Positions 1 through 6,329 of a stretch of DNA of 20,896 bases are shown in pieces. The notes under the pieces are model-generated. The model made no database searches. It was not told the DNA's origin and saw only the letters and a list, made by a program, of their open reading frames with translations. Source of the DNA: CAZPKH01 sp964407165 (lineage in GTDB: Bacteria; Bacteroidota; Bacteroidia; Bacteroidales; Muribaculaceae); NCBI GenBank assembly GCA_964407165.1, contig CAYOUJ010000044.1, forward strand, positions 1 through 20,896, read 5' to 3'. Positions within the stretch are counted from its first letter, which is position 1. Every line of letters starts with the position of its first letter. A program made the translations under genes and the position numbers.

Positions 1-37
1 CAAAAACACCGAACAAAACACCACAAAAACACCGAAC
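1..37. repeat. 14-bp direct repeat at window edge
   Basis: The 14-mer CAAAAACACCGAAC occurs at 1-14 and again at 24-37 in an A/C-rich stretch. It precedes the rnr promoter. The window edge cuts off whatever lies upstream, so it may be the end of a longer repeat. No function is proposed. Confidence 0.5.
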
Positions 38-83
38 GCCCCTCTAAAAAAATTTCCCTTTTCGGCAAATTGCCGATGAAAAC

Positions 84-114
84 TTGCTAATATTCGCCAC
101 TTTTGCTAACTTTG
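84..114 (+). promoter_or_regulatory. Bacteroidetes-type promoter of rnr
   Basis: TTG at 84-86, 20 bp spacer, TAACTTTG at 107-114, matching the TTG/TAnnTTTG consensus of the Bacteroidetes primary sigma factor. Transcription would begin near 121 and give a leader of about 160 nt before the rnr ATG at 281. A short hairpin (CGGCA/TGCCG, 63-75) lies just upstream. Confidence 0.7.
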
Positions 115-196
115 CAGCATACATGGAGCGCTTACGGAAGCACCGTTAACTTTTGGGCGCCCGCGAGCGTTATATACTATATACCCAAACCGACGA

Positions 197-259
197 TTTC
201 GTTAAGCCGAAAGCAATGCCGAGCTTGCTCGAGCATTGCTGAGGCGAGAAATCGGCCCC
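197..259 (+). promoter_or_regulatory. Structured rnr leader motif with inserted hairpin
   Basis: TTTCGTTAAGCCGAAA (197-212) and GAAATCGGCCCC (248-259) are both present. In the tamB leader the same two blocks are fused (6228-6251). Here they are separated by about 35 bp that form a hairpin: AGCAATGC+CGAGC (212-224) pairs with GCTCG+GCATTGCT (227-240), a 13-bp stem with one bulged A. The motif could form alternative stems (TTTCG/CGAAA or GCCG/CGGC), so a post-transcriptional role is possible but unproven. Confidence 0.5.
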
Positions 260-280
260 ATTAAATGGAACGTTTTGACT

Positions 281-2536
281 ATGGCTAAGAAATCTGACAA
301 ACGCCTGTCGTCGCAAGACATACGCGACCAAGTGTACAAATACATCGCCGACCAGAAAAACAACGCCTTCAACTACAAGCAGGTGTCGCACGCCCTCGAC
401 ATCGACGACCGCACCGCCCAGCGAACCGTGGCCATGACACTGGCCGAGATGGCCTTCGACGGCGACCTGCTCGAGATCGCTCCCGGCAAATACAAGGTGC
501 CAAACCGCTCAAACGTCACCGAGGGCACGTTCATACGCCGCGCCAACGGCAAGAACTATGTCAGCACCGACGCCGACGGCGAGCAGATATACGTCCCCGA
601 GCGAAACTCCATGCACGCCCTCAACGGCGACAAGGTGCGCGTCATCATCTCCGCCCGCCGCCGCGGCGCCGACCCGGAGGCGGAGGTGCTCGAGATCATC
701 GAGCCCAAGGAACAGACGTTCATCGGCAAGCTGCAGGTGGAGAAGCATTTCGCAATGCTGCTGACCGACTCAAAGTTCCTCGCCACCGACATCTTCATCC
801 CCCGCAGCAAGCTCCACGGGGGCACCACCGGCGACAAGGCCGTGGTGCGCATCACCGAGTGGCCCGACGACGCCAAGAACCCCCGCGGCGAGGTGGTCGA
901 CATCCTCGGCCGCGACGGTGACCACAACACCGAGATGCACGCCATCCTCGCCGAGTTCGGCCTTCCCTACCGTTACCCCAAGAACGTGGAGGCCGCCGCC
1001 GAGAAGATCGACGCCGGCATCACCCCGGAGGAGATAGCGCGCCGCGAAGACATGCGCGGCGTCACCACCTTCACCATCGACCCCCGCGACGCCAAGGACT
1101 TCGACGACGCCCTGTCGTTTCGCACCCTCGCCAACGGCAACGTGGAGGTGGGCGTCCACATCGCCGACGTGACCCACTACGTCGAGAAGGACACGCTGCT
1201 CAACCGCGAGGCCGAGAGCCGCGCCACATCCGTATACCTCGTCGACCGCGTCGTGCCCATGCTCCCCGAGCACCTCTCAAACGGCATCTGCTCGCTGCGC
1301 CCCGACGAGGAGAAGCTGACGTTTAGCGTCATCTTCGAGATGGACCAGAACGCCCGCGTGGTCAACCACCGCATCGGCCGCACCGTCATCCGCTCAAACC
1401 GCCGCTTCACCTACGAGGAGGCGCAGGAGATCATCGAGAGCGGCCACGGCGAGTACGCCTCCGAGCTGCTGCAGCTCAACGCGCTGGCCAAGATACTGCG
1501 CAAGCGTCGCTACGAGAACGGCGCCGTCGACTTCGACCGCGTGGAGGTACGCTTCGACATCGACGACGACGGACACCCCACCGACGTATTCTTCAAGGAG
1601 TCGAAAGACGCCAACAAGCTCATCGAAGAGTTCATGCTCCTGGCCAACCGAACCGTGGCCACCGCCATCGGCGCCACCCAGAGCAAGAAGAAGCCCAAGT
1701 CGTTTGTCTACCGCGTCCACGAGGCTCCCGACCCCGGCAAGCTCGCCGAGTTGGCACGCACGGCACGCATCTTCGGCTACAAGGTCAAGGAGAGCGGCTC
1801 GGCGCGCGAGATCAACCGCTCCATCAACCGCATGCTCGAGGCCTGCAAGGGCACCGGCGAGGAGAACCTGCTCAGCCTCCTGGCCATACGCTCCATGGCC
1901 AAGGCCGTATACTCCACTGACAACGTGGGCCATTACGGCCTCGGCTTCGAATACTACACCCACTTCACATCACCCATCCGCCGCTACCCCGACATGATGG
2001 TCCACCGCCTGCTCGCCCGCTACCTCAAGGGTGGCCGCTCCTACGACCGCGAGAAGTTAGAGGACAAGTGCAAGCACTCCAGCGAGATGGAGCAGCTCGC
2101 CGCCAACGCCGAGCGCGCGTCCATCAAATACAAGCAGGTAGAGTACATGCAGGACCACCTCGGCGAGGTCTACGACGGCATCATCACCTCCGTCACCGAG
2201 TGGGGCCTCTACGTCGAGCTGACCGAGAACAAATGCGAAGGCCTGGTGCCCGTGCGCGACCTGGCCGACGACTACTACGACTTCGACGAGGCCCGCTTCT
2301 GTCTCGTCGGGCGTCGCCGCGGTGTGCGATACACCCTCGGCGACTCCGTGAAAGTGCGCGTGGCGCGCACCAACCTCGAGCGCAAGCAGCTCGACTTCGC
2401 CCTCATCGACGACCGCAACGACCAGCCCAAGGCCCCCGGCGAGGACGACCTCGGCTACAAGCCCACGGCGCGCCAGGCCGCCGCCGGACGCTTCAACACG
2501 CGACCCCGCTCCCGCTCCCGCCGCCGCAACCACTAA
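281..2536 (+). CDS. rnr: Ribonuclease R (3'-5' exoribonuclease)
   Basis: This is a processive 3'-5' exoribonuclease of the RNase II/R family that degrades structured RNA in the cytoplasm. The protein is 751 aa. An N-terminal winged-helix segment (about residues 8-70) is followed by cold-shock-like OB domains. The RNB catalytic domain carries the acidic cluster TIDPRDAKDFDDAL (about residues 265-280), whose Asp residues bind Mg2+. A C-terminal S1 domain (VTEWGLYVEL) and a basic tail rich in Arg/Ser end the protein. The start is placed at ATG 281 (MAKKSDKR); an in-frame ATG at 236 would begin inside the structured leader hairpin and add 15 unconserved-looking residues. It has its own promoter at 84-114 and folB lies downstream, beyond a large palindrome. 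Length and domain order are normal for RNase R. Confidence 0.96.
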   Translation: MAKKSDKRLSSQDIRDQVYKYIADQKNNAFNYKQVSHALDIDDRTAQRTVAMTLAEMAFDGDLLEIAPGKYKVPNRSNVTEGTFIRRANGKNYVSTDADGEQIYVPERNSMHALNGDKVRVIISARRRGADPEAEVLEIIEPKEQTFIGKLQVEKHFAMLLTDSKFLATDIFIPRSKLHGGTTGDKAVVRITEWPDDAKNPRGEVVDILGRDGDHNTEMHAILAEFGLPYRYPKNVEAAAEKIDAGITPEEIARREDMRGVTTFTIDPRDAKDFDDALSFRTLANGNVEVGVHIADVTHYVEKDTLLNREAESRATSVYLVDRVVPMLPEHLSNGICSLRPDEEKLTFSVIFEMDQNARVVNHRIGRTVIRSNRRFTYEEAQEIIESGHGEYASELLQLNALAKILRKRRYENGAVDFDRVEVRFDIDDDGHPTDVFFKESKDANKLIEEFMLLANRTVATAIGATQSKKKPKSFVYRVHEAPDPGKLAELARTARIFGYKVKESGSAREINRSINRMLEACKGTGEENLLSLLAIRSMAKAVYSTDNVGHYGLGFEYYTHFTSPIRRYPDMMVHRLLARYLKGGRSYDREKLEDKCKHSSEMEQLAANAERASIKYKQVEYMQDHLGEVYDGIITSVTEWGLYVELTENKCEGLVPVRDLADDYYDFDEARFCLVGRRRGVRYTLGDSVKVRVARTNLERKQLDFALIDDRNDQPKAPGEDDLGYKPTARQAAAGRFNTRPRSRSRRRNH

Positions 2537-2546
2537 CCAACAACAA

Positions 2547-2589
2547 ATTACGCGAATTACGCGAATTATCACGCGAATTATCACGCGAA
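2547..2589. repeat. ACGCGAATT tandem repeat after rnr
   Basis: Short tandem units of ACGCGAATT, some spaced by ATC, begin 11 bp after the rnr stop codon. A closely similar tract follows folB (about 3261-3307) and a palindromic version follows the toxin-antitoxin operon (18997-19048). All three lie directly downstream of genes. Confidence 0.7.
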
Positions 2590-2874
2590 GAAACAAAAGA
2601 ACTAAAAGAAATAATTTATTTCAACTTTCGCATGTTCACAATTGTTTGTGGCGGAGCCACATCTCCTTCTGTTAACCCCACGCTTCAGCGTGGGGCAAAG
2701 ACAGCCTCACACTCTCCAAGCGTGCCGGAGGCACGCCTCTGTGGAGGCGCCTATACAGAGGCGTGCCTCCGGCACGCTGATGGGAAGTGGGTTACTCTCT
2801 CCCCACGCTGAAGCGTGGGGTTAACAAATAGAGTTGTGGCTCCGCCACAAAAGATTCTTTTGTTTCTTCGCGTG
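2582..2874. repeat. Nested palindromic element (MITE-like) between rnr and folB
   Basis: The outer 20-bp inverted repeat is perfect: CACGCGAAGAAACAAAAGAA at 2582-2601 against its complement at 2855-2874. Inside lie TGTGGCGGAGCCACA (2647-2661) and its partner ending at 2849. Next come CCCCACGCT-type hairpins at about 2676-2695 and 2801-2820. At the centre is a perfect 24-bp inverted repeat (2719-2742 / 2755-2778). Each arm is itself partly self-complementary. No protein-coding potential is convincing. The region is longer and more layered than an ordinary terminator, although its position after rnr could let it end transcription. The first part shares its sequence with the element after folB. 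Confidence 0.8.
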
Positions 2875-2892
2875 ACATAAATTCCTCACATT

Positions 2893-3240
2893 ATGCTGAC
2901 GACTATAGAGATAACCGGGCTGCGGGTATACGCCCACCACGGTGTGTACCTGCAGGAACGCCGCGTGGGCAACGAGTTTGAGGTCACCGTGCACCTCCAC
3001 TTCCCATTCGGCGACTCCGACGCCTTGGAGTGGACGGTCAACTATGCCGATGTCATCGCCATTATAAAAGATGTGATGGCCGTGCCCACCGACCTTATCG
3101 AGACCCTCTGCCACAACATCCGGCAGGCGCTCCTCGACCGCTACCCCTCGCTCACCGGCGGCTACATACGCGTGGCCAAGCTGCAGCCCCCCGTCGCCGC
3201 CGAGCTGGCCTCCGTCGCCGCCACCCTCACCTGGCCATGA
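2893..3240 (+). CDS. folB: Dihydroneopterin aldolase
   Basis: The 115-aa protein has the usual length and motifs of FolB, which converts 7,8-dihydroneopterin to 6-hydroxymethyl-7,8-dihydropterin and glycolaldehyde in folate synthesis. Visible motifs are the N-terminal ITGLRVYAHHGVYLQER with the conserved HGV and Glu, VNYADV near residue 50, LIETLCHNI, and the C-terminal VAKLQPPV with the catalytic-type Lys. The ATG at 2893 gives the conserved start and lies 18 bp after the palindrome. No clear promoter is seen between the palindrome and the start, so it may depend on read-through from rnr. No other folate gene is present in the window. Related palindromic elements flank it on both sides. Confidence 0.93.
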   Translation: MLTTIEITGLRVYAHHGVYLQERRVGNEFEVTVHLHFPFGDSDALEWTVNYADVIAIIKDVMAVPTDLIETLCHNIRQALLDRYPSLTGGYIRVAKLQPPVAAELASVAATLTWP

Positions 3241-3260
3241 CACCAAAAATAGATTACAGG

Positions 3261-3451
3261 AACGCGAATTAAATGAATTACGCGAATTACGCGAATTATC
3301 ACGCGAAGAAACATAAGAACTAAAAGAAATTTTTTATTTCAAGTTTCGCATGTTCACAATCGCTTGTGGCGGAGCCACAACTCCTTCTGTTAACCCCACG
3401 CTGAAGCGTGGAGTTAACAGAAGGAGTTGTGGCTCCGCCACATTGCGAAAC
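3261..3451. repeat. Second copy of palindromic element after folB
   Basis: This begins with ACGCGAATT tandem units (about 3261-3307), then shares the A-rich segment and GCATGTTCACAAT with the first copy. It then forms a hairpin of 38 bp per arm (3365-3402 / 3405-3442, loop GA) with 37 of 38 positions paired. A further GTTTCGCA/TGCGAAAC pair (3343-3350 / 3444-3451) encloses it. The first copy (2582-2874) is the same design with an extra palindrome nested inside. It sits directly after folB and could also act as a strong terminator. Confidence 0.8.
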
Positions 3452-3482
3452 GTAAATTTTTCGAATTTTTTGGGGAAAAGCT

Positions 3483-3512
3483 TTGGCAATTTGGAAATTA
3501 TTGCTAACTTTG
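3483..3512 (+). promoter_or_regulatory. Orphan Bacteroidetes-type promoter
   Basis: TTG (3483-3485), 19 bp spacer, TAACTTTG (3505-3512). It fits the consensus as well as the promoters of recognisable genes here, but no + strand coding region follows for more than 2.5 kb. It may drive a small RNA (see 3518-3680). Confidence 0.5.
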
Positions 3513-3517
3513 TGGGC

Positions 3518-3680
3518 AAATAAACCAGTCACTTACCACCGTGTCATCTTATCTTAGCACTCGCCACGCGCCCGCAAAATCGACGCAAGTCGTTGATACT
3601 CTGGTTTTTACCCCCCCCATTTGATATTCCGGAGGCGGAGGAAGCCCTCCGCAACCCTCTTTGCATGACTTTTCATGCTC
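3518..3680 (+). ncRNA. Candidate small RNA downstream of orphan promoter (tentative)
   Basis: This is inferred only. A consensus promoter ends at 3512, no ORF follows, and the next stretch has compact hairpins: GCGGAGG/CCTCCGC with loop AAGC (3635-3652) and GCATGA/TCATGC with loop CTTT (3663-3678). A further CCGG-rich palindrome and CGGTTAACCG lie at about 3685-3718. I do not recognise tmRNA, RNase P RNA or SRP RNA signatures. A 6S-type or other regulatory RNA is possible. The 3' end is not defined and is set arbitrarily after the second hairpin. Confidence 0.25.
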
Positions 3681-3918
3681 TCCCGGCCGGCCGGTTACAC
3701 CTTAATCGGTTAACCGGATAATCGGCTAATGCTTTTACTACCCAACCCTCTCATTGCCAAAATGTGATTTTGCTCTCTATAGAATAGATAAGTAGGTTTT
3801 TAACTCTCGTCAAGCAAAAACAATCAAAAATACACAAAACCTTTTATTTCACGCTTCTGCTAATTGATGCCTCTTGGCTGATTGGGAGGCGCAATGCTGA
3901 CCGACGGGGGATGAGCGC
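3680..3918. other. Intergenic stretch without recognisable gene
   Basis: This AT-richer DNA lies between the candidate RNA and the hairpin at 3919. It holds short palindromes (CGGTTAACCG near 3708-3717; GCCTC/GAGGC near 3870-3890) but no convincing coding region on either strand. Confidence 0.5.
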
Positions 3919-3950
3919 GAGTGCGGGTCGATGGTCATCGACCCGCACTC
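3919..3950. terminator. 15-bp hairpin downstream of the glycosyltransferase
   Basis: GAGTGCGGGTCGATG (3919-3933) pairs perfectly with CATCGACCCGCACTC (3936-3950) across a 2-nt centre. It lies 18 bp beyond the stop of the minus-strand glycosyltransferase. There is no clear T-run on either side, so it may be a terminator or another palindromic repeat. It contains two TCGA units 10 bp apart, as in other intergenic regions here. Confidence 0.5.
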
Positions 3951-3968
3951 TTCTCAGTGCACAATGCA

Positions 3969-5153
3969 TTATGCATTATGCCATGTATAGTTGGAGGTGC
4001 GGCGACGGCGACCGATGATGCGGTAGACGAGGGTGTAGAAAGGTGCTATCCAAAGCATGAACGGGACGGTCAGGCACAGTTTGCGCGAACGGAGGGCCGC
4101 GGAGGTGCTGCGCCAGGTCAGCATGACCGGCAGGCACAGCAGCAGCGACAGCACCGTCACGGAGCAGAGAGGTATCAGCGAGGGCAAGCCGGTGACTATC
4201 GTGGCCACGCCAAGGCCTGTCCACACCCACCAGAGCAGGGAGATGAAGCCCCACCGCAGGCGCTGGCGGCGGCTGACGAACCGGGCTGTGAAGTCGTGGC
4301 GCAGCTTGTCGAGCCGGTGCATCATCTGAGGATAGTCCTCCACCACCTCCACCATGGCGTCGGGGGAGAGTTCCACGGCAAAGTTGTCGCGCGTGGCGAT
4401 GCCGCTGACGAATATGTCGTCGTCGCCAAAGCGCAGGTTAAGGTTGCCCGAGAACCCCTTGCTGTCGAAGAACAGGCGTGTGCGATAAGCAAGATTGCCG
4501 GCGTAAGCGCGGTAGAGACGTCCGCGCAAGGCCGAGTAGAGGTATTGCACGGAGGTGCGCACCACGTCGAACGCCATCAAGCGGTGACGTCCGCGGTCGG
4601 CCTGCCCGGAGGGCACATCGTAGCCGTAACCGGCGACAATATCCTTGCCCAGGGCTATGTGGCGCATCATCAAAAGCAGCCAGCGGTCGGAACGCAGGCG
4701 CGTGTTGCCGCGCAACAGGGCGACCACCTCGTAGCGCGCGGCCTTGACGCCGAGGGTGATGGCCAGCTTGCGGCGGCTGAGGTTGCGCGAGCGCGCCGGC
4801 GCGAAGGTCATGTAGAGGTTGCGATATTGCTTCTCGTAGCGGGCCACCACGTCGCTGACGGCCTCGTCGCCGCCGTCGTTGATGACTATCACCTCGAAAG
4901 GTGACGGGTATTGCTGGGCCATCAGTTGCTCGATGAGCTGAGCCAGGGGCGTGGGGTCGCTCTGCGCGTGCACAATGATTGAGACGGCAGGAAACTCCAC
5001 CATGACGTCAGCCATCCCCTCCATGGCATCGACGCGCACGGCGCGGCGCACGCGCCGCAGCGGGGGCAATATGAGCGCGAGCAGGAGCATCACGGCCAGC
5101 AGCGCGCCGCCGCCCAGGGCGTATGTGATTATGTTGAAGTCTAATGCGAACAT
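3969..5153 (-). CDS. GT2-family membrane glycosyltransferase, DXD motif apparently lost
   Basis: The 394-aa protein has an N-terminal membrane segment (residues 8-31), a GT-A fold of glycosyltransferase family 2 (VSIIVHAQSDP at 58-67, FEVIVINDGG at 86-95) and two or more C-terminal membrane segments. Such enzymes transfer sugars from nucleotide donors at the inner membrane. The late acidic motif FGDDD (242-246) is present. Where the metal-binding DXD (often DAD) is expected, in the frame ALLxxxTRLRSDRW, the residues are R148-G149-N150, so catalysis may be altered or lost. The start is placed at ATG 5153, just before the membrane segment; an in-frame ATG at 5216 would overlap the promoter. It is followed by a hairpin and has its own promoter. 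Acceptor and pathway are unknown. Confidence 0.82.
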   Translation of the reverse strand: MFALDFNIITYALGGGALLAVMLLLALILPPLRRVRRAVRVDAMEGMADVMVEFPAVSIIVHAQSDPTPLAQLIEQLMAQQYPSPFEVIVINDGGDEAVSDVVARYEKQYRNLYMTFAPARSRNLSRRKLAITLGVKAARYEVVALLRGNTRLRSDRWLLLMMRHIALGKDIVAGYGYDVPSGQADRGRHRLMAFDVVRTSVQYLYSALRGRLYRAYAGNLAYRTRLFFDSKGFSGNLNLRFGDDDIFVSGIATRDNFAVELSPDAMVEVVEDYPQMMHRLDKLRHDFTARFVSRRQRLRWGFISLLWWVWTGLGVATIVTGLPSLIPLCSVTVLSLLLCLPVMLTWRSTSAALRSRKLCLTVPFMLWIAPFYTLVYRIIGRRRRTSNYTWHNA

Positions 5154-5202
5154 TCTTGTCGAGATGATCGATGACCGTCGATGCTTGTCGATGGTTATCG
5201 TT
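5154..5202 (-). repeat. Phased TCGA repeat in the glycosyltransferase leader
   Basis: TCG(A/T) units start at 5159, 5168, 5178, 5188 and 5198, a spacing of nearly exactly 10 bp, between promoter and start codon. On the coding strand the unit reads ATCGAC/T plus four variable bases. Similar tracts precede tamL and rubrerythrin. Confidence 0.6.
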
Positions 5203-5213
5203 ATTTTAAGGTG

Positions 5214-5244
5214 CAAATTTACTACTTTCCGCCGTAACGTGCAA
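5214..5244 (-). promoter_or_regulatory. Promoter of the GT2 gene
   Basis: On the minus strand TTG (5244-5242), 20 bp, TAAATTTG (5221-5214). Transcription would start near 5207, giving a leader of about 55 nt made up of the TCGA repeats. Confidence 0.65.
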
Positions 5245-5248
5245 CCAT

Positions 5249-5284
5249 AAAAAAAGAAATCCCATTACCCTCACGGGCGGTGGG
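5249..5284 (-). terminator. Probable terminator of the DUF5672 gene
   Basis: Read on the minus strand, CCCACCGCCC and GGGTAATGGG form an imperfect stem around a short loop, followed by ATTTC and a run of seven T. It lies about 105 bp past the DUF5672 stop codon and just upstream of the next minus-strand promoter. Confidence 0.5.
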
Positions 5285-5389
5285 ACTCCAAACCTATGAT
5301 TCACTTTATCTTGTTAAAGCTGTGCAAATATATGAAATTTAATTGGCCCCGCCCATAATTTAACATACTTTAACCACGCGTTGCGCCGC

Positions 5390-6148
5390 TCAGCCCTCCC
5401 CGGGCATCTCTATCCAACGACACCAATAGTCGCGGAAGGCCGGCTTGCTCCATCCATGGCAACCCATGGGCGTATGACCCAGCTGCCGGAGGGCGAAGTC
5501 GGGACGGCTTTCGACAGCAAAGTCCAGAGCCTCATGCCACGCGGGGATGCGCAGATATGGCGCCAGGCGCATAGATATGACCACATCCTCGTTGTCGTTG
5601 ATATGGGCAAGCCCGCTCGGCAGCAGGTCGGCATGCTCTGTGAGCACCCTGACCATTGCCTCCACGCGCCGCAGCGACAGGCCGCCGTTGCCTGTGCGGA
5701 AATGGCGCAGCACACCGGCGCCATGGCCCGTAAGCCGCGCACACGGCCTGCGCCACAAACTGTTGAAAAGCCGGTGCAGCACGCCGCTGTGCCGTGGCAG
5801 CCACGGCGCCCCGACATAGTCATAGCCCTTGGCGCACCAGGCATCAAGACGGTCAACAAACACCCAACAGTCGGTCTGGTATATCATCACGTAGTCGTAT
5901 GCGGCAAAACGCTGATAGAACATCGGCGCGAGCATGAGGCGATTATATCCCTCAAGCCCACGGAAATACTCCGGCGGGAAATATTCGCGCGGAGCCTGCG
6001 GGAGCACGTCCGGGGCCAGAAGCCCCTCGGGAGAGACTACCACTATTGGGTGTGCGCCCATCACCTCCTCAAGCCGGCTCAACGCAAGACGTTCATCGGC
6101 TGACAAGTGAGAGGTGTAGACAGGCACTACGATGACTGCATTCTTCAT
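5390..6148 (-). CDS. DUF5672-type protein (putative glycosyltransferase)
   Basis: The 252-aa soluble protein resembles the DUF5672 family, often found with surface-polysaccharide genes and presumed to have a glycosyltransferase-like fold. The features that suggest this are the N-terminal VIVVPVYTSHLSADER, YNRLMLAPMFYQRF, YDYVMIYQTDCWVF (an acidic strand end of the DxD type near residue 113), DYVGAPWLP, and a C-terminal half with GNGGLSLRR and NEDVVIS. No signal peptide or membrane segment is visible. The start is taken at ATG 6148 (MKNAVIVV), because an upstream ATG at 6169 falls inside the promoter. It is divergent from tamB. The substrate is unknown, and the assignment rests on remembered family patterns. 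Confidence 0.72.
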   Translation of the reverse strand: MKNAVIVVPVYTSHLSADERLALSRLEEVMGAHPIVVVSPEGLLAPDVLPQAPREYFPPEYFRGLEGYNRLMLAPMFYQRFAAYDYVMIYQTDCWVFVDRLDAWCAKGYDYVGAPWLPRHSGVLHRLFNSLWRRPCARLTGHGAGVLRHFRTGNGGLSLRRVEAMVRVLTEHADLLPSGLAHINDNEDVVISMRLAPYLRIPAWHEALDFAVESRPDFALRQLGHTPMGCHGWSKPAFRDYWCRWIEMPGEG

Positions 6149-6168
6149 ATTGTGACACTTTTGCGCCA

Positions 6169-6206
6169 CAAAGATAGCAAAAAATCCCGATTTTTGGCTA
6201 CCTTTG
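6169..6206. promoter_or_regulatory. Palindromic divergent promoter region
   Basis: Minus-strand TATCTTTG (6176-6169) for the DUF5672 gene and plus-strand TACCTTTG (6199-6206) for tamB form the two ends of a 38-bp palindrome in which 16 of 19 position pairs are complementary. The -33 elements do not match TTG well. The symmetry would suit one regulator or simple mirror-image promoters. Confidence 0.55.
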
Positions 6207-6227
6207 CACTATCGTGCAGCACAATGG

Positions 6228-6251
6228 TTTCGTTAAGCCGAAATCGGCCCC
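6228..6251 (+). promoter_or_regulatory. Leader motif shared with rnr
   Basis: TTTCGTTAAGCCGAAA followed directly by TCGGCCCC, about 80 bp before the tamB ATG and just downstream of its promoter. The same blocks occur in the rnr leader, split by a hairpin insertion. TTTCG/CGAAA and GCCG/CGGC are mutually exclusive stems. Confidence 0.5.
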
Positions 6252-6329
6252 TTGAAAAGAAACTTTTTACTCTCTCCGCGCGTTAAAAAAATGTGCCACA
6301 AGAGGCACTGACACTCGTTTCAACTGTTT

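Noticed and set aside
2068..2811. 247-aa open frame over the rnr end and the palindrome
   Set aside because: It is an Arg/Ala-rich shadow of rnr in another frame that runs into the palindrome, and it matches no protein family.
2645..2850. CRISPR array between rnr and folB
   Set aside because: The repeats are nested inverted repeats, not regularly spaced direct repeats with unique spacers, and no cas gene is present.
3518..3680. tmRNA, SRP RNA or RNase P RNA
   Set aside because: The conserved sequence signatures of these RNAs were not found. Only a generic small-RNA possibility remains.
3921..4904. Plus-strand 327-aa frame opposite the glycosyltransferase
   Set aside because: This is the antisense shadow of a clear GT2 gene. 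Its composition (His, Gln and Ala-rich) is typical of reverse reading of GC-rich genes.
3969..5216. Start of the GT2 gene at 5216
   Set aside because: That ATG lies inside the -7 element and the added residues come from the TCGA repeat. ATG 5153 fits the membrane segment.
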